A stretch of DNA of 64,000 nt, taken from the NCBI RefSeq assembly GCF_964340395.1, contig NC_135556.1:3403501-3467500 (forward strand). Direction: 5' to 3'. Below are positions 36,037 to 50,700 of the stretch, one piece after another. Under the pieces are notes generated by a model, which had not been told where the DNA came from, did no database searches, and saw nothing but the letters and a program-made list of their open reading frames with translations. Position 1 is the stretch's first letter; each line of letters begins with the position of its first letter. The stretch is from Glandiceps talaboti. Its lineage: Eukaryota; Hemichordata; Enteropneusta; Spengelidae. The translations under genes and the position numbers were made by a program.

Positions 36037-39000
36037 GTATTGGCCATGGACAGTCAGAAAAAATATAGACAGTCATACTAAATAAGTACTACCAAATATA
36101 TTGTATTGGCCTTGGGCAGTCACAAACTATAGACAGTTATACTAAATAAATGATACCAAATATATTGTATTGGCCTTGGGCAGTCACAAACTATAGAGAG
36201 TCATAGTAAATAAATAATACCAAATATATTGTATTCGCCTTGGACAGTCACAAACTATAGACAGTCCTACTAAATAAATACTACCAAATATATTGTATTG
36301 GCCTTGGACAGTCACAAACTATAGACAGTCATAGTAAATAAATACTACCAAATATATTGTATTGGCCTTGGACAGTTACAAACTATAGACAGTCCTACTA
36401 AATAAATACTACCAAATATATTGTATTTGCCTTGGGCAGTCACAAACTATAGACAGTCATAGTATATAAATACTACCAAATATATTGTATTGGCCTTGGA
36501 CAGTTACAAACTTTAGACAGTCCTACTAAATAAATACTACCAAATATATTGTATTTGCCTTGGGCAGTCACAAACTATAGACAGTCATAGTATATAAATA
36601 CTACCAAATATATTGTATTGGCCTTGGACAGTTACAAACTATAGAGAGTCATACTAAATAAATATTACCAAATATATTGTATTGGCCATGGACAGTCAGA
36701 AAAAATATAGACAGTCATACTAAATAAATACTACCAAATATATTGTATTGGCCTTGGGCAGTCACAAACTATAGACAGTCATACTAAATAAATATTACCA
36801 AATATATTGTATTGGCCTTGGGCAGTCACAAACTATAGACAGTCATACTAAATAAATGATACCAAATATATTGTATTGGCCTTGGGCAGTCACAAACTAT
36901 AGAGAGTCATAGTAAATAAATACTACCAAATATATTGTATTGGCCTTGGACAGTCACAAACTATAGACAGTCCTACTAAATAAATACTACCAAATATATT
37001 GTATTGGCCTTGGACAGTCACAAACTATAGACAGCCCTACTAAATAAATGCTACCAAATATATTGTATTGGCCTTGGACAGTCACAAACTATAGACAGTC
37101 CTACTAAATAAATACTACCAAATATATTATATTGGCCTTGGGCAGTCACAAACTATAGACAGTCATAGTAAATAAATACTACCAAATATATTGTATTTGC
37201 CTTGGACAGTCACAAACTATAGACAGTCCTACTAAATAAATACTACCAAATATATTGTATTGGCCTTGGACAGTCACAAACTATAGACAGTCCTACTAAA
37301 TAAATGCTACCAAATATATTGTATTGGCCTTGGACAGTCACAAACTATAGACAGTCCTACTAAATAAATACTACCAAATATATTGTATTTGCCTTGGACA
37401 GTCACAAACTATAGACAGTCCTACTAAATAAATACTACCAAATATATTGTATTGGCCTTTGGCAGTCACATACTATAGACAGTCATAGTAAATAAATACT
37501 ACCAAATATATTGTATTGGCCTTGGACAGTCACAAACTATAGACAGTCATAGTAAATAAATACTACCAAATATATTGTATTGGCCTTGGGCAGTCACAAA
37601 CTATAGACAGTCATAATAAATAAATACTACCAAATATATTGTATTGGCCTTGGACAGTCACAAACTATAGACAGTCCTACTAAATAAATACTACAAAATA
37701 TATTGTATTGGCCTTGGACAGTCACAAACTATAGACAGTCCTACTAAATAAATACTACCAAATATATTGTATTGGCCTTGGACAGTCACAAACTATAGAC
37801 AGTCCTACTAAATAAATACTACCAAATATATTGTATTGGCCTTGGGCAGTCACAAACTATAGACAGTCCTACTAAATAAATACTACCAAATATATTGTAT
37901 TTGCCTTGGGCAGTCACAAACTATAGACAGTCCTACTAAATAAATACTACCAAATATATTGTATTGGCCTTGGGCAGTCACAAACTATAGACAGTCCTAC
38001 TAAATAAATACTACCAAATATATTGTATTTGCCTTGGGCAGTCACATACTATAGACAGTCCTACTAAATAAATACTACCAAATATATTGTATTGGCCTTG
38101 GACAGTCATAAACTATAGACAGTCATAGTAAATAAATACTACCAAATATATTGTATTGGCCTTGGACAGTCGCAAACTATAGACAGTCATAGTAAATAAA
38201 TACTACCAAATATATTGTATTTGCCTTGGGCAGTCACAAACTATAGACAGTCATAGTAAATAAATACTACCAAATATATTGTATTTGCCTTGGACAGTCA
38301 CAAACTATAGACAGTCCTACTAAATAAATACTACCAAATATATTGTATTTGCCTTGGACAGTCACATACTATAGACAGTCATATTAAATAAATTCTACCA
38401 ACTATATTGTATTGGCCTTGGGCAGTCACAAACTATAGACAGTCATAGTAAATAAATACTACCAAATATATTGTATTTGCCTTGGACAGTCACAAACTAT
38501 AGACAGTCCTACTAAATAAATGCTACCAAATATATTGTATTTGCCTTAGGCAGTCACAAACTATAGACAGTCCTACTAAATAAATACTACCAAATATATT
38601 GTATTGGCCTTGGACAGTCACAAACTATAGACAGTCATACTAAATAAATACTACCAAATATATTATATTGGCCTTGGACAGTCACAAACTATAGACAGTC
38701 ATACTAAATAAATGCTACCAAATATATTGTATTGGCCTTGGGCAGTCACAAACTATAGACAGTCATAGTAAATAAATACTACCAAATATATTGTATTGGC
38801 CTTGGACAGTCACAAACTATAGACAGTCCTACTAAATAAATGCTACCAAATATATTGTATTGGCCTTGGGCAGTCACAAACTATAGAGAGTCATAGTAAA
38901 TAAATACTACCAAATATATTGTATTGGCCTTGGACAGTCACAAACTATTGACAGTCCTACTAAATAAATACTACCAAATATATTGTATTGGCCTTGGACA

Positions 39001-42000
39001 GTCACAAACTATAGACAGTCATACTAAATAAATGCTACCAAATATATTGTATTGGCCTTGGACAGTCAGAAAAAATATAGACAGTCATACTAAATAAATA
39101 CTACCAAATATATTGTATTGGCCTTGGACAGTCACAAACTATAGACAGTCATACTAAATAAATACTACCAAATATATTGTATTGGCCTTGGACAGTCACA
39201 AACTATAGACAGTCATACTAAATAAATGCTACCAAATATATTGTATTGGCCTTGGGCAGTCACAAACTATAGACAGTCATAGTAAATAAATACTACCAAA
39301 TATATTGTATTGGCCTTGGACAGTCACAAACTATAGACAGTCATACTAAATAAATGCTACCAAATATATTGTATTGGCCTTGGGCAGTCACAAACTATAG
39401 AGAGTCATAGTAAATAAATACTACCAAATATATTGTATTGGCCTTGGACAGTCACAAACTATAGACAGTCCTACTAAATAAATACTACCAAATATATTGT
39501 ATTGGCCTTGGACAGTCACAAACTATAGACAGTCATACTAAATAAATGCTACCAAATATATTGTATTGGCCTTGGACAGTCAGAAAAAATATAGACAGTC
39601 ATACTAAATAAATACTACCAAATATATTGTATTTGCCTTGGACAGTCACAAACTATAGACAGTCCTACTAAATAAATGCTACCAAATATATTGTATTTGC
39701 CTTGGACAGTCACAAACTATAGACAGCCATACTAAATAAATGCTACCAAATATATTGTATTGGCCTTGGGCAGTCACAAACTATAGACAGTTCTACTAAA
39801 TCAATACTACCAAATATATTATATTGGCCTTGGGCAGTCACAAACTATAGACAGTCCTACTAAATAAATACTACCAAATATATTATATTGGCCTTGGACA
39901 GTCACAATCTATAGACAGTCATAGTAAATAAATACTACCAAATATATTGTATTGGCCTTGGAAAGTCACAAACTACAGACAGTCATAGTAAATAAATACT
40001 ACCAAATATATTGTATTGGCCTTGGACAGTCACAAACTATAGACAGTCATACTAAATAAATACTACCAAATATATTGTATTGGCCTTGGGCAGTCACAAA
40101 CTATAGACAGTCCTACTAAATAAATACTACCAAATATATTGTATTTGCCTTGGGCAGTCACAAACTATAGACAGTCCTACTAAATAAATACTACCAAATA
40201 TATTGTATTTGCCTTGGACAGCCACAAACTATAGACAGTCCTACTAAATAAATGCTACCAAATCCATTGTATTACCCTTGGACAGTCACAAACTATAGAC
40301 AGTCATACTAAATAAATGCTACCAAATATATTGTATTGGCCTTGGACAGCCACAAACTATAGACAGTCCTACTAAATAAATACTACCAAATATATTATAT
40401 TGGCATTGGACAGTCACAAACTATAGACAGTCCTACTAAATAAATACTACCAAATATATTGTATTGGCCTTGGACAGTCACAAACTATAGACAGTCCTAC
40501 TAAATAAATGCTACCAAATATATTGTATTGGCTTTGGACAGTCACAAACTATAGACAGTCCTACTAAATAAATACTACCAAATATATTGTATTTGCCTTG
40601 GACAGTCACAAACTATAGACAGTCCTACTAAATAAATACTACCAAATATATTGTATTGGCCTTTGGCAGTCACATACTATAGACAGTCATAGTAAATAAA
40701 TACTACCAAATATATTGTATTGGCCTTGGACAGTCACAAACTATAGACAGTCATAGTAAATAAATACTACCAAATATATTGTATTGGCCTTGGGCAGTCA
40801 CAAACTATAGACAGTCATAATAAATAAATACTACCAAATATATTGTATTGGCCTTGGACAGTCACAAACTATAGACAGTCCTACTAAATAAATACTACAA
40901 AATATATTGTATTGGCCTTGGACAGTCACAAACTATAGACAGTCCTACTAAATAAATACTACCAAATATATTGTATTGGCCTTGGACAGTCACAAACTAT
41001 AGACAGTCCTACTAAATAAATACTACCAAATATATTGTATTGGCCTTGGACAGTCACAAACTATAGACAGTCCTACTAAATAAATACTACCAAATATATT
41101 ATATTTGCCTTGGGCAGTCACAAACTATAGACAGTCCTACTAAATAAATACTACCAAATATATTGTATTGGCCTTGGGCAGTCACAAACTATAGACAGTC
41201 CTACTAAATAAATACTACCAAATATATTGTATTTGCCTTGGGCAGTCACATACTATAGACAGTCCTACTAAATAAATACTACCAAATATATTGTATTGGC
41301 CTTGGACAGTCACAAACTATAGACAGTCATAGTAAATAAATACTACCAAATATATTGTATTGGCCTTGGACAGTCGCAAACTATAGACAGTCATAGTAAA
41401 TAAATACTACCAAATATATTGTATTTGCCTTGGGCAGTCACAAACTATAGACAGTCATAGTAAATAAATACTACCAAATATATTGTATTTGCCTTGGACA
41501 GTCACAAACTATAGACAGTCCTACTAAATAAATACTACTAAATATATTGTATTTGCCTTGGACAGTCACAAACTATAGACAGTCATATTAAATAAATTCT
41601 ACCAAATATATTGTATTGGCCTTGGGCAGTCACAAACTATAGACAGTCATAGTAAATAAATACTACCAAATATATTGTATTTGCCTTGGACAGTCACAAA
41701 CTATAGACAGTCCTACTAAATAAATGTTACCAAATATATTGTATTTGCCTTAGGCAGTCACAAACTATAGACAGTCCTACTAAATAAATACTACCAAATA
41801 TATTGTATTGGCCTTGGACAGTCACAAACTATAGACAGTCATACTAAATAAATACTACCAAATATATTGTATTGGCCATGGACAGTCAGAAAAAATATAG
41901 ACAGTCATACTAAATAAGTACTACCAAATATATTGTATTGGCCTTGGGCAGTCACAAACTATAGACAGTTATACTAAATAAATGATACCAAATATATTGT

Positions 42001-45000
42001 ATTGGCCTTGGGCAGTCACAAACTATAGAGAGTCATAGTAAATAAATAATACCAAATATATTGTATTCGCCTTGGACAGTCACAAACTATAGACAGTCCT
42101 ACTAAATAAATACTACCAAATATATTGTATTGGCCTTGGACAGTCACAAACTATAGACAGTCATAGTAAATAAATACTACCAAATATATTGTATTGGCCT
42201 TGGACAGTTACAAACTATAGACAGTCCTACTAAATAAATACTACCAAATATATTGTATTTGCCTTGGGCAGTCACAAACTATAGACAGTCATAGTATATA
42301 AATACTACCAAATATATTGTATTGGCCTTGGACAGTTACAAACTTTAGACAGTCCTACTAAATAAATACTACCAAATATATTGTATTTGCCTTGGGCAGT
42401 CACAAACTATAGACAGTCATAGTATATAAATACTACCAAATATATTGTATTGGCCTTGGACAGTTACAAACTATAGAGAGTCATACTAAATAAATATTAC
42501 CAAATATATTGTATTGGCCATGGACAGTCAGAAAAAATATAGACAGTCATACTAAATAAATACTACCAAATATATTGTATTGGCCTTGGGCAGTCACAAA
42601 CTATAGACAGTCATACTAAATAAATATTACCAAATATATTGTATTGGCCTTGGGCAGTCACAAACTATAGACAGTCATACTAAATAAATGATACCAAATA
42701 TATTGTATTGGCCTTGGGCAGTCACAAACTATAGAGAGTCATAGTAAATAAATACTACCAAATATATTGTATTGGCCTTGGACAGTCACAAACTATAGAC
42801 AGTCCTACTAAATAAATACTACCAAATATATTGTATTGGCCTTGGACAGTCACAAACTATAGACAGCCCTACTAAATAAATGCTACCAAATATATTGTAT
42901 TGGCCTTGGACAGTCACAAACTATAGACAGTCCTACTAAATAAATACTACCAAATATATTATATTGGCCTTGGGCAGTCACAAACTATAGACAGTCATAG
43001 TAAATAAATACTACCAAATATATTGTATTTGCCTTGGACAGTCACAAACTATAGACAGTCCTACTAAATAAATACTACCAAATATATTGTATTGGCCTTG
43101 GACAGTCACAAACTATAGACAGTCCTACTAAATAAATGCTACCAAATATATTGTATTGGCCTTGGACAGTCACAAACTATAGACAGTCCTACTAAATAAA
43201 TACTACCAAATATATTGTATTTGCCTTGGACAGTCACAAACTATAGACAGTCCTACTAAATAAATACTACCAAATATATTGTATTGGCCTTTGGCAGTCA
43301 CATACTATAGACAGTCATAGTAAATAAATACTACCAAATATATTGTATTGGCCTTGGACAGTCACAAACTATAGACAGTCATAGTAAATAAATACTACCA
43401 AATATATTGTATTGGCCTTGGGCAGTCACAAACTATAGACAGTCATAATAAATAAATACTACCAAATATATTGTATTGGACTTGGACAGTCACAAACTAT
43501 AGACAGTCCTACTAAATAAATACTACAAAATATATTGTATTGGCCTTGGACAGTCACAAACTATAGACAGTCCTACTAAATAAATACTACCAAATATATT
43601 GTATTGGCCTTGGACAGTCACAAACTATAGACAGTCCTACTAAATAAATACTACCAAATATATTGTATTGGCCTTGGGCAGTCACAAACTATAGACAGTC
43701 CTACTAAATAAATACTACCAAATATATTGTATTTGCCTTGGGCAGTCACAAACTATAGACAGTCCTACTAAATAAATACTACCAAATATATTGTATTGGC
43801 CTTGGGCAGTCACAAACTATAGACAGTCCTACTAAATAAATACTACCAAATATATTGTATTTGCCTTGGGCAGTCACATACTATAGACAGTCCTACTAAA
43901 TAAATACTACCAAATATATTGTATTGGCCTTGGACAGTCATAAACTATAGACAGTCATAGTAAATAAATACTACCAAATATATTGTATTGGCCTTGGACA
44001 GTCGCAAACTATAGACAGTCATAGTAAATAAATACTACCAAATATATTGTATTTGCCTTGGGCAGTCACAAACTATAGACAGTCATAGTAAATAAATACT
44101 ACCAAATATATTGTATTTGCCTTGGACAGTCACAAACTATAGACAGTCCTACTAAATAAATACTACCAAATATATTGTATTTGCCTTGGACAGTCACATA
44201 CTATAGACAGTCATATTAAATAAATTCTACCAACTATATTGTATTGGCCTTGGGCAGTCACAAACTATAGACAGTCATAGTAAATAAATACTACCAAATA
44301 TATTGTATTTGCCTTGGACAGTCACAAACTATAGACAGTCCTACTAAATAAATGCTACCAAATATATTGTATTTGCCTTAGGCAGTCACAAACTATAGAC
44401 AGTCCTACTAAATAAATACTACCAAATATATTGTATTGGCCTTGGACAGTCACAAACTATAGACAGTCATACTAAATAAATACTACCAAATATATTATAT
44501 TGGCCTTGGACAGTCACAAACTATAGACAGTCATACTAAATAAATGCTACCAAATATATTGTATTGGCCTTGGGCAGTCACAAACTATAGACAGTCATAG
44601 TAAATAAATACTACCAAATATATTGTATTGGCCTTGGACAGTCACAAACTATAGACAGTCCTACTAAATAAATGCTACCAAATATATTGTATTGGCCTTG
44701 GGCAGTCACAAACTATAGAGAGTCATAGTAAATAAATACTACCAAATATATTGTATTGGCCTTGGACAGTCACAAACTATTGACAGTCCTACTAAATAAA
44801 TACTACCAAATATATTGTATTGGCCTTGGACAGTCACAAACTATAGACAGTCATACTAAATAAATGCTACCAAATATATTGTATTGGCCTTGGACAGTCA
44901 GAAAAAATATAGACAGTCATACTAAATAAATACTACCAAATATATTGTATTGGCCTTGGACAGTCACAAACTATAGACAGTCATACTAAATAAATACTAC

Positions 45001-47700
45001 CAAATATATTGTATTGGCCTTGGACAGTCACAAACTATAGACAGTCATACTAAATAAATGCTACCAAATATATTGTATTGGCCTTGGGCAGTCACAAACT
45101 ATAGACAGTCATAGTAAATAAATACTACCAAATATATTGTATTGGCCTTGGACAGTCACAAACTATAGACAGTCATACTAAATAAATGCTACCAAATATA
45201 TTGTATTGGCCTTGGGCAGTCACAAACTATAGAGAGTCATAGTAAATAAATACTACCAAATATATTGTATTGGCCTTGGACAGTCACAAACTATAGACAG
45301 TCCTACTAAATAAATACTACCAAATATATTGTATTGGCCTTGGACAGTCACAAACTATAGACAGTCATACTAAATAAATGCTACCAAATATATTGTATTG
45401 GCCTTGGACAGTCAGAAAAAATATAGACAGTCATACTAAATAAATACTACCAAATATATTGTATTTGCCTTGGACAGTCACAAACTATAGACAGTCCTAC
45501 TAAATAAATGCTACCAAATATATTGTATTTGCCTTGGACAGTCACAAACTATAGACAGCCATACTAAATAAATGCTACCAAATATATTGTATTGGCCTTG
45601 GGCAGTCACAAACTATAGACAGTTCTACTAAATCAATACTACCAAATATATTATATTGGCCTTGGGCAGTCACAAACTATAGACAGTCCTACTAAATAAA
45701 TACTACCAAATATATTATATTGGCCTTGGACAGTCACAATCTATAGACAGTCATAGTAAATAAATACTACCAAATATATTGTATTGGCCTTGGAAAGTCA
45801 CAAACTACAGACAGTCATAGTAAATAAATACTACCAAATATATTGTATTGGCCTTGGACAGTCACAAACTATAGACAGTCATACTAAATAAATACTACCA
45901 AATATATTGTATTGGCCTTGGGCAGTCACAAACTATAGACAGTCCTACTAAATAAATACTACCAAATATATTGTATTTGCCTTGGGCAGTCACAAACTAT
46001 AGACAGTCCTACTAAATAAATACTACCAAATATATTGTATTTGCCTTGGACAGCCACAAACTATAGACAGTCCTACTAAATAAATGCTACCAAATCCATT
46101 GTATTACCCTTGGACAGTCACAAACTATAGACAGTCATACTAAATAAATGCTACCAAATATATTGTATTGGCCTTGGACAGCCACAAACTATAGACAGTC
46201 CTACTAAATAAATACTACCAAATATATTATATTGGCATTGGACAGTCACAAACTATAGACAGTCCTACTAAATAAATACTACCAAATATATTGTATTGGC
46301 CTTGGACAGTCACAAACTATAGACAGTCCTACTAAATAAATGCTACCAAATATATTGTATTGGCTTTGGACAGTCACAAACTATAGACAGTCCTACTAAA
46401 TAAATACTACCAAATATATTGTATTTGCCTTGGACAGTCACAAACTATAGACAGTCCTACTAAATAAATACTACCAAATATATTGTATTGGCCTTTGGCA
46501 GTCACATACTATAGACAGTCATAGTAAATAAATACTACCAAATATATTGTATTGGCCTTGGACAGTCACAAACTATAGACAGTCATAGTAAATAAATACT
46601 ACCAAATATATTGTATTGGCCTTGGGCAGTCACAAACTATAGACAGTCATAATAAATAAATACTACCAAATATATTGTATTGGCCTTGGACAGTCACAAA
46701 CTATAGACAGTCCTACTAAATAAATACTACAAAATATATTGTATTGGCCTTGGACAGTCACAAACTATAGACAGTCCTACTAAATAAATACTACCAAATA
46801 TATTGTATTGGCCTTGGACAGTCACAAACTATAGACAGTCCTACTAAATAAATACTACCAAATATATTGTATTGGCCTTGGACAGTCACAAACTATAGAC
46901 AGTCCTACTAAATAAATACTACCAAATATATTATATTTGCCTTGGGCAGTCACAAACTATAGACAGTCCTACTAAATAAATACTACCAAATATATTGTAT
47001 TGGCCTTGGGCAGTCACAAACTATAGACAGTCCTACTAAATAAATACTACCAAATATATTGTATTTGCCTTGGGCAGTCACATACTATAGACAGTCCTAC
47101 TAAATAAATACTACCAAATATATTGTATTGGCCTTGGACAGTCACAAACTATAGACAGTCATAGTAAATAAATACTACCAAATATATTGTATTGGCCTTG
47201 GACAGTCGCAAACTATAGACAGTCATAGTAAATAAATACTACCAAATATATTGTATTTGCCTTGGGCAGTCACAAACTATAGACAGTCATAGTAAATAAA
47301 TACTACCAAATATATTGTATTTGCCTTGGACAGTCACAAACTATAGACAGTCCTACTAAATAAATACTACTAAATATATTGTATTTGCCTTGGACAGTCA
47401 CAAACTATAGACAGTCATATTAAATAAATTCTACCAAATATATTGTATTGGCCTTGGGCAGTCACAAACTATAGACAGTCATAGTAAATAAATACTACCA
47501 AATATATTGTATTTGCCTTGGACAGTCACAAACTATAGACAGTCCTACTAAATAAATGTTACCAAATATATTGTATTTGCCTTAGGCAGTCACAAACTAT
47601 AGACAGTCCTACTAAATAAATACTACCAAATATATTGTATTGGCCTTGGACAGTCACAAACTATAGACAGTCATACTAAATAAATACTACCAAATATATT
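36037..47700. repeat. Higher-order tandem duplication, 91 monomers (5832 bp)
   Basis: aataagtact (36081, 41913) and attaccc (40271, 46103) both recur at 5832 bp, which is 91 x 64 plus four +2 monomers. Divergence begins at 41869 versus 47701, so the copies are about 36037-41868 and 41869-47700. Lines compared by eye are essentially identical, so the event is recent. Confidence 0.9.
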
Positions 47701-50700
47701 ATATTGGCCTTGGACAGTCACAAACTATAGACAGTCATACTAAATAAATGCTACCAAATATATTGTATTGGCCTTGGGCAGTCACAAACTATAGACAGTC
47801 ATAGTAAATAAATACTACCAAATATATTGTATTGGCCTTGGACAGTCACAAACTATAGACAGTCTTACTAAATAAATGCTACCAAATATATTGTATTGGC
47901 CTTGGGCACTCACAAACTATAGAGAGTCATAGTAAATAAATACTACCAAATATGTTGTATTGGCCATGGACAGTCACAAACTATAGACAGTCCTACTAAA
48001 TAAATACTACCAAATATATTGTATTGGCCTTGGACAGTCACAAACTATAGACAGTCATACTAAATAAATGCTACCAAATATATTGTATTGGCCTTGGACA
48101 GTCAGAAAAAATATAGACAGTCATACTAAATAAATACTACCAAATATATTGTATTTGCCTTGGACAGTCACAAACTATAGACAGTCCTACTAAATAAATG
48201 CTACCAAATATATTGTATTGGCCTTGGACAGTCACAAACTATAGACAGTCATACTAAATAAATGCTACCAAATATATTGTATTGGCCTTGGGCAGTCACA
48301 AACTATAGACAGTTCTACTAAATCAATACTACCAAATATATTATATTGGCCTTGGGCAGTCACAAACTATAGACAGTCCTACTAAATAAATACTACCAAA
48401 TATATTATATTGGCCTTGGACAGTCACAATCTATAGACAGTCATAGTAAATAAATACTACCAAATATATTGTATTGGCCTTGGACAGTCACAAACTACAG
48501 ACAGTCATAGTAAATAAATACTACCAAATATATTGTATTGGCCTTGGACAGTCACAAACTATAGACAGTCATACTAAATAAATACTACCAAATATATTGT
48601 ATTGGCCTTGGGCAGTCACAAACTATAGACAGTCCTACTAAATAAATACTACCAAATATATTGTATTTGCCATGGGCAGTCACAAACTATAGACAGTCCT
48701 ACTAAATAAATACTACCAAATATATTGTATTTGCCTTGGACAGTCACAAACTATAGACAGTCATACTAAATAAATGCTACCAAATCCATTGTATTGCCCT
48801 TGGACAGTCACAAACTATAGACAGTCCTACTAAATTAATGCTACCAAATATATTGTATTGGCCTTGGGCAGTCACAAACTATAGACAGTCATAGTAAATA
48901 AATACTACCAAATATATTGTATTTGCCTTGGACAGTCACAAACTATAGACAGTCCTACTAAATTAATGCTACCAAATATATTGTATTGGCCTTGGGCAGT
49001 CACAAACTATAGACAGTCATAGTAAATAAATGCTACCAAATATATTGTATTTGCCTTGGACAGTCACAAACTATAGACAGTCCTACTAAATAAATATTAC
49101 CAAATATATTGTATTGGCCTTGGACAGTCACAAACTATAGACAGTCATAGTATATAAATACTACCAAATATATTGTATTGGCCTTGGACAGTCAGAAAAA
49201 ATATAGACAGTCATACTAAATAAATACTACTAAATATATTGTATTTGCCTTGGACAGTCACAAACTATAGACAGTCCTACTAAATAAATGCTACCAAATA
49301 TATTGTATTTGCCTTGGACAGTCACAAACTATAGACAGTCCTACTAAATTAATGCTACCAAATATATTGTATTGGCCTTGGGCAGTCACAAACTATAGAC
49401 AGTCATAGTAAATAAATGCTACCAAATATATTGTATTTGCCTTGGACAGTCACAAACTATAGACAGTCCTACTAAATAAATACTACCAAATATATTGTAT
49501 TGGCCTTGGACAGTCACAAACTATAGACAGTCCTACTAAATAAATGCTACCAAATATATTGTATTGGCCTTGGACAGTCACAAACTATAGACAGTCATAC
49601 TAAATAAATGCTACCAAATATATTGTATTGGCCTTGGGCAGTCACAAACTATAGACAGTTCTACTAAATCAATACTACCAAATATATTGTATTGGCCTTG
49701 GACAGTCACAAACTATAGACAGTCATACTAAATAAATACTACCAAATATATTATATTGGCCTTGGACAGTCACAAACTATAGACAGTCATACTAAATAAA
49801 TGCTACCAAATATATTGTATTGGCCTTGGGCAGTCACAAACTATAGACAGTCATAGTAAATAAATACTACCAAATATATTGTATTGGCCTTGGACAGTCA
49901 CAAACTATAGACAGTCTTACTAAATAAATGCTACCAAATATATTGTATTGGCCTTGGGCACTCACAAACTATAGAGAGTCATAGTAAATAAATACTACCA
50001 AATATGTTGTATTGGCCTTGGAAAGTCACAAACTATAGACAGTCCTACTAAATAAATACTACCAAATATATTGTATTGGCCTTGGACAGTCACAAACTAT
50101 AGACTGTCATACTAAATAAATGCTACCAAATATATTGTATTGGCCTTGGACAGTCAGAAAAAATATAGACAGTCATACTAAATAAATACTACCAAATATA
50201 TTGTATTTGCCTTGGACAGTCACAAACTATAGACAGTCCTACTAAATAAATGCTACCAAATATATTGTATTGGCCTTGGACAGTCACAAACTATAGACAG
50301 TCATACTAAATAAATGCTACCAAATATATTGTATTGGCCTTGGGCAGTCACAAACTATAGACAGTTCTACTAAATCAATACTACCAAATATATTATATTG
50401 GCCTTGGGCAGTCACAAACTATAGACAGTCCTACTAAATAAATACTACCAAATATATTATATTGGCCTTGGACAGTCACAATCTATAGACAGTCATAGTA
50501 AATAAATACTACCAAATATATTGTATTGGCCTTGGACAGTCACAAACTACAGACAGTCATAGTAAATAAATACTACCAAATATATTGTATTGGCCTTGGA
50601 CAGTCACAAACTATAGACAGTCATACTAAATAAATACTACCAAATATATTGTATTGGCCTTGGGCAGTCACAAACTATAGACAGTCCTACTAAATAAATA

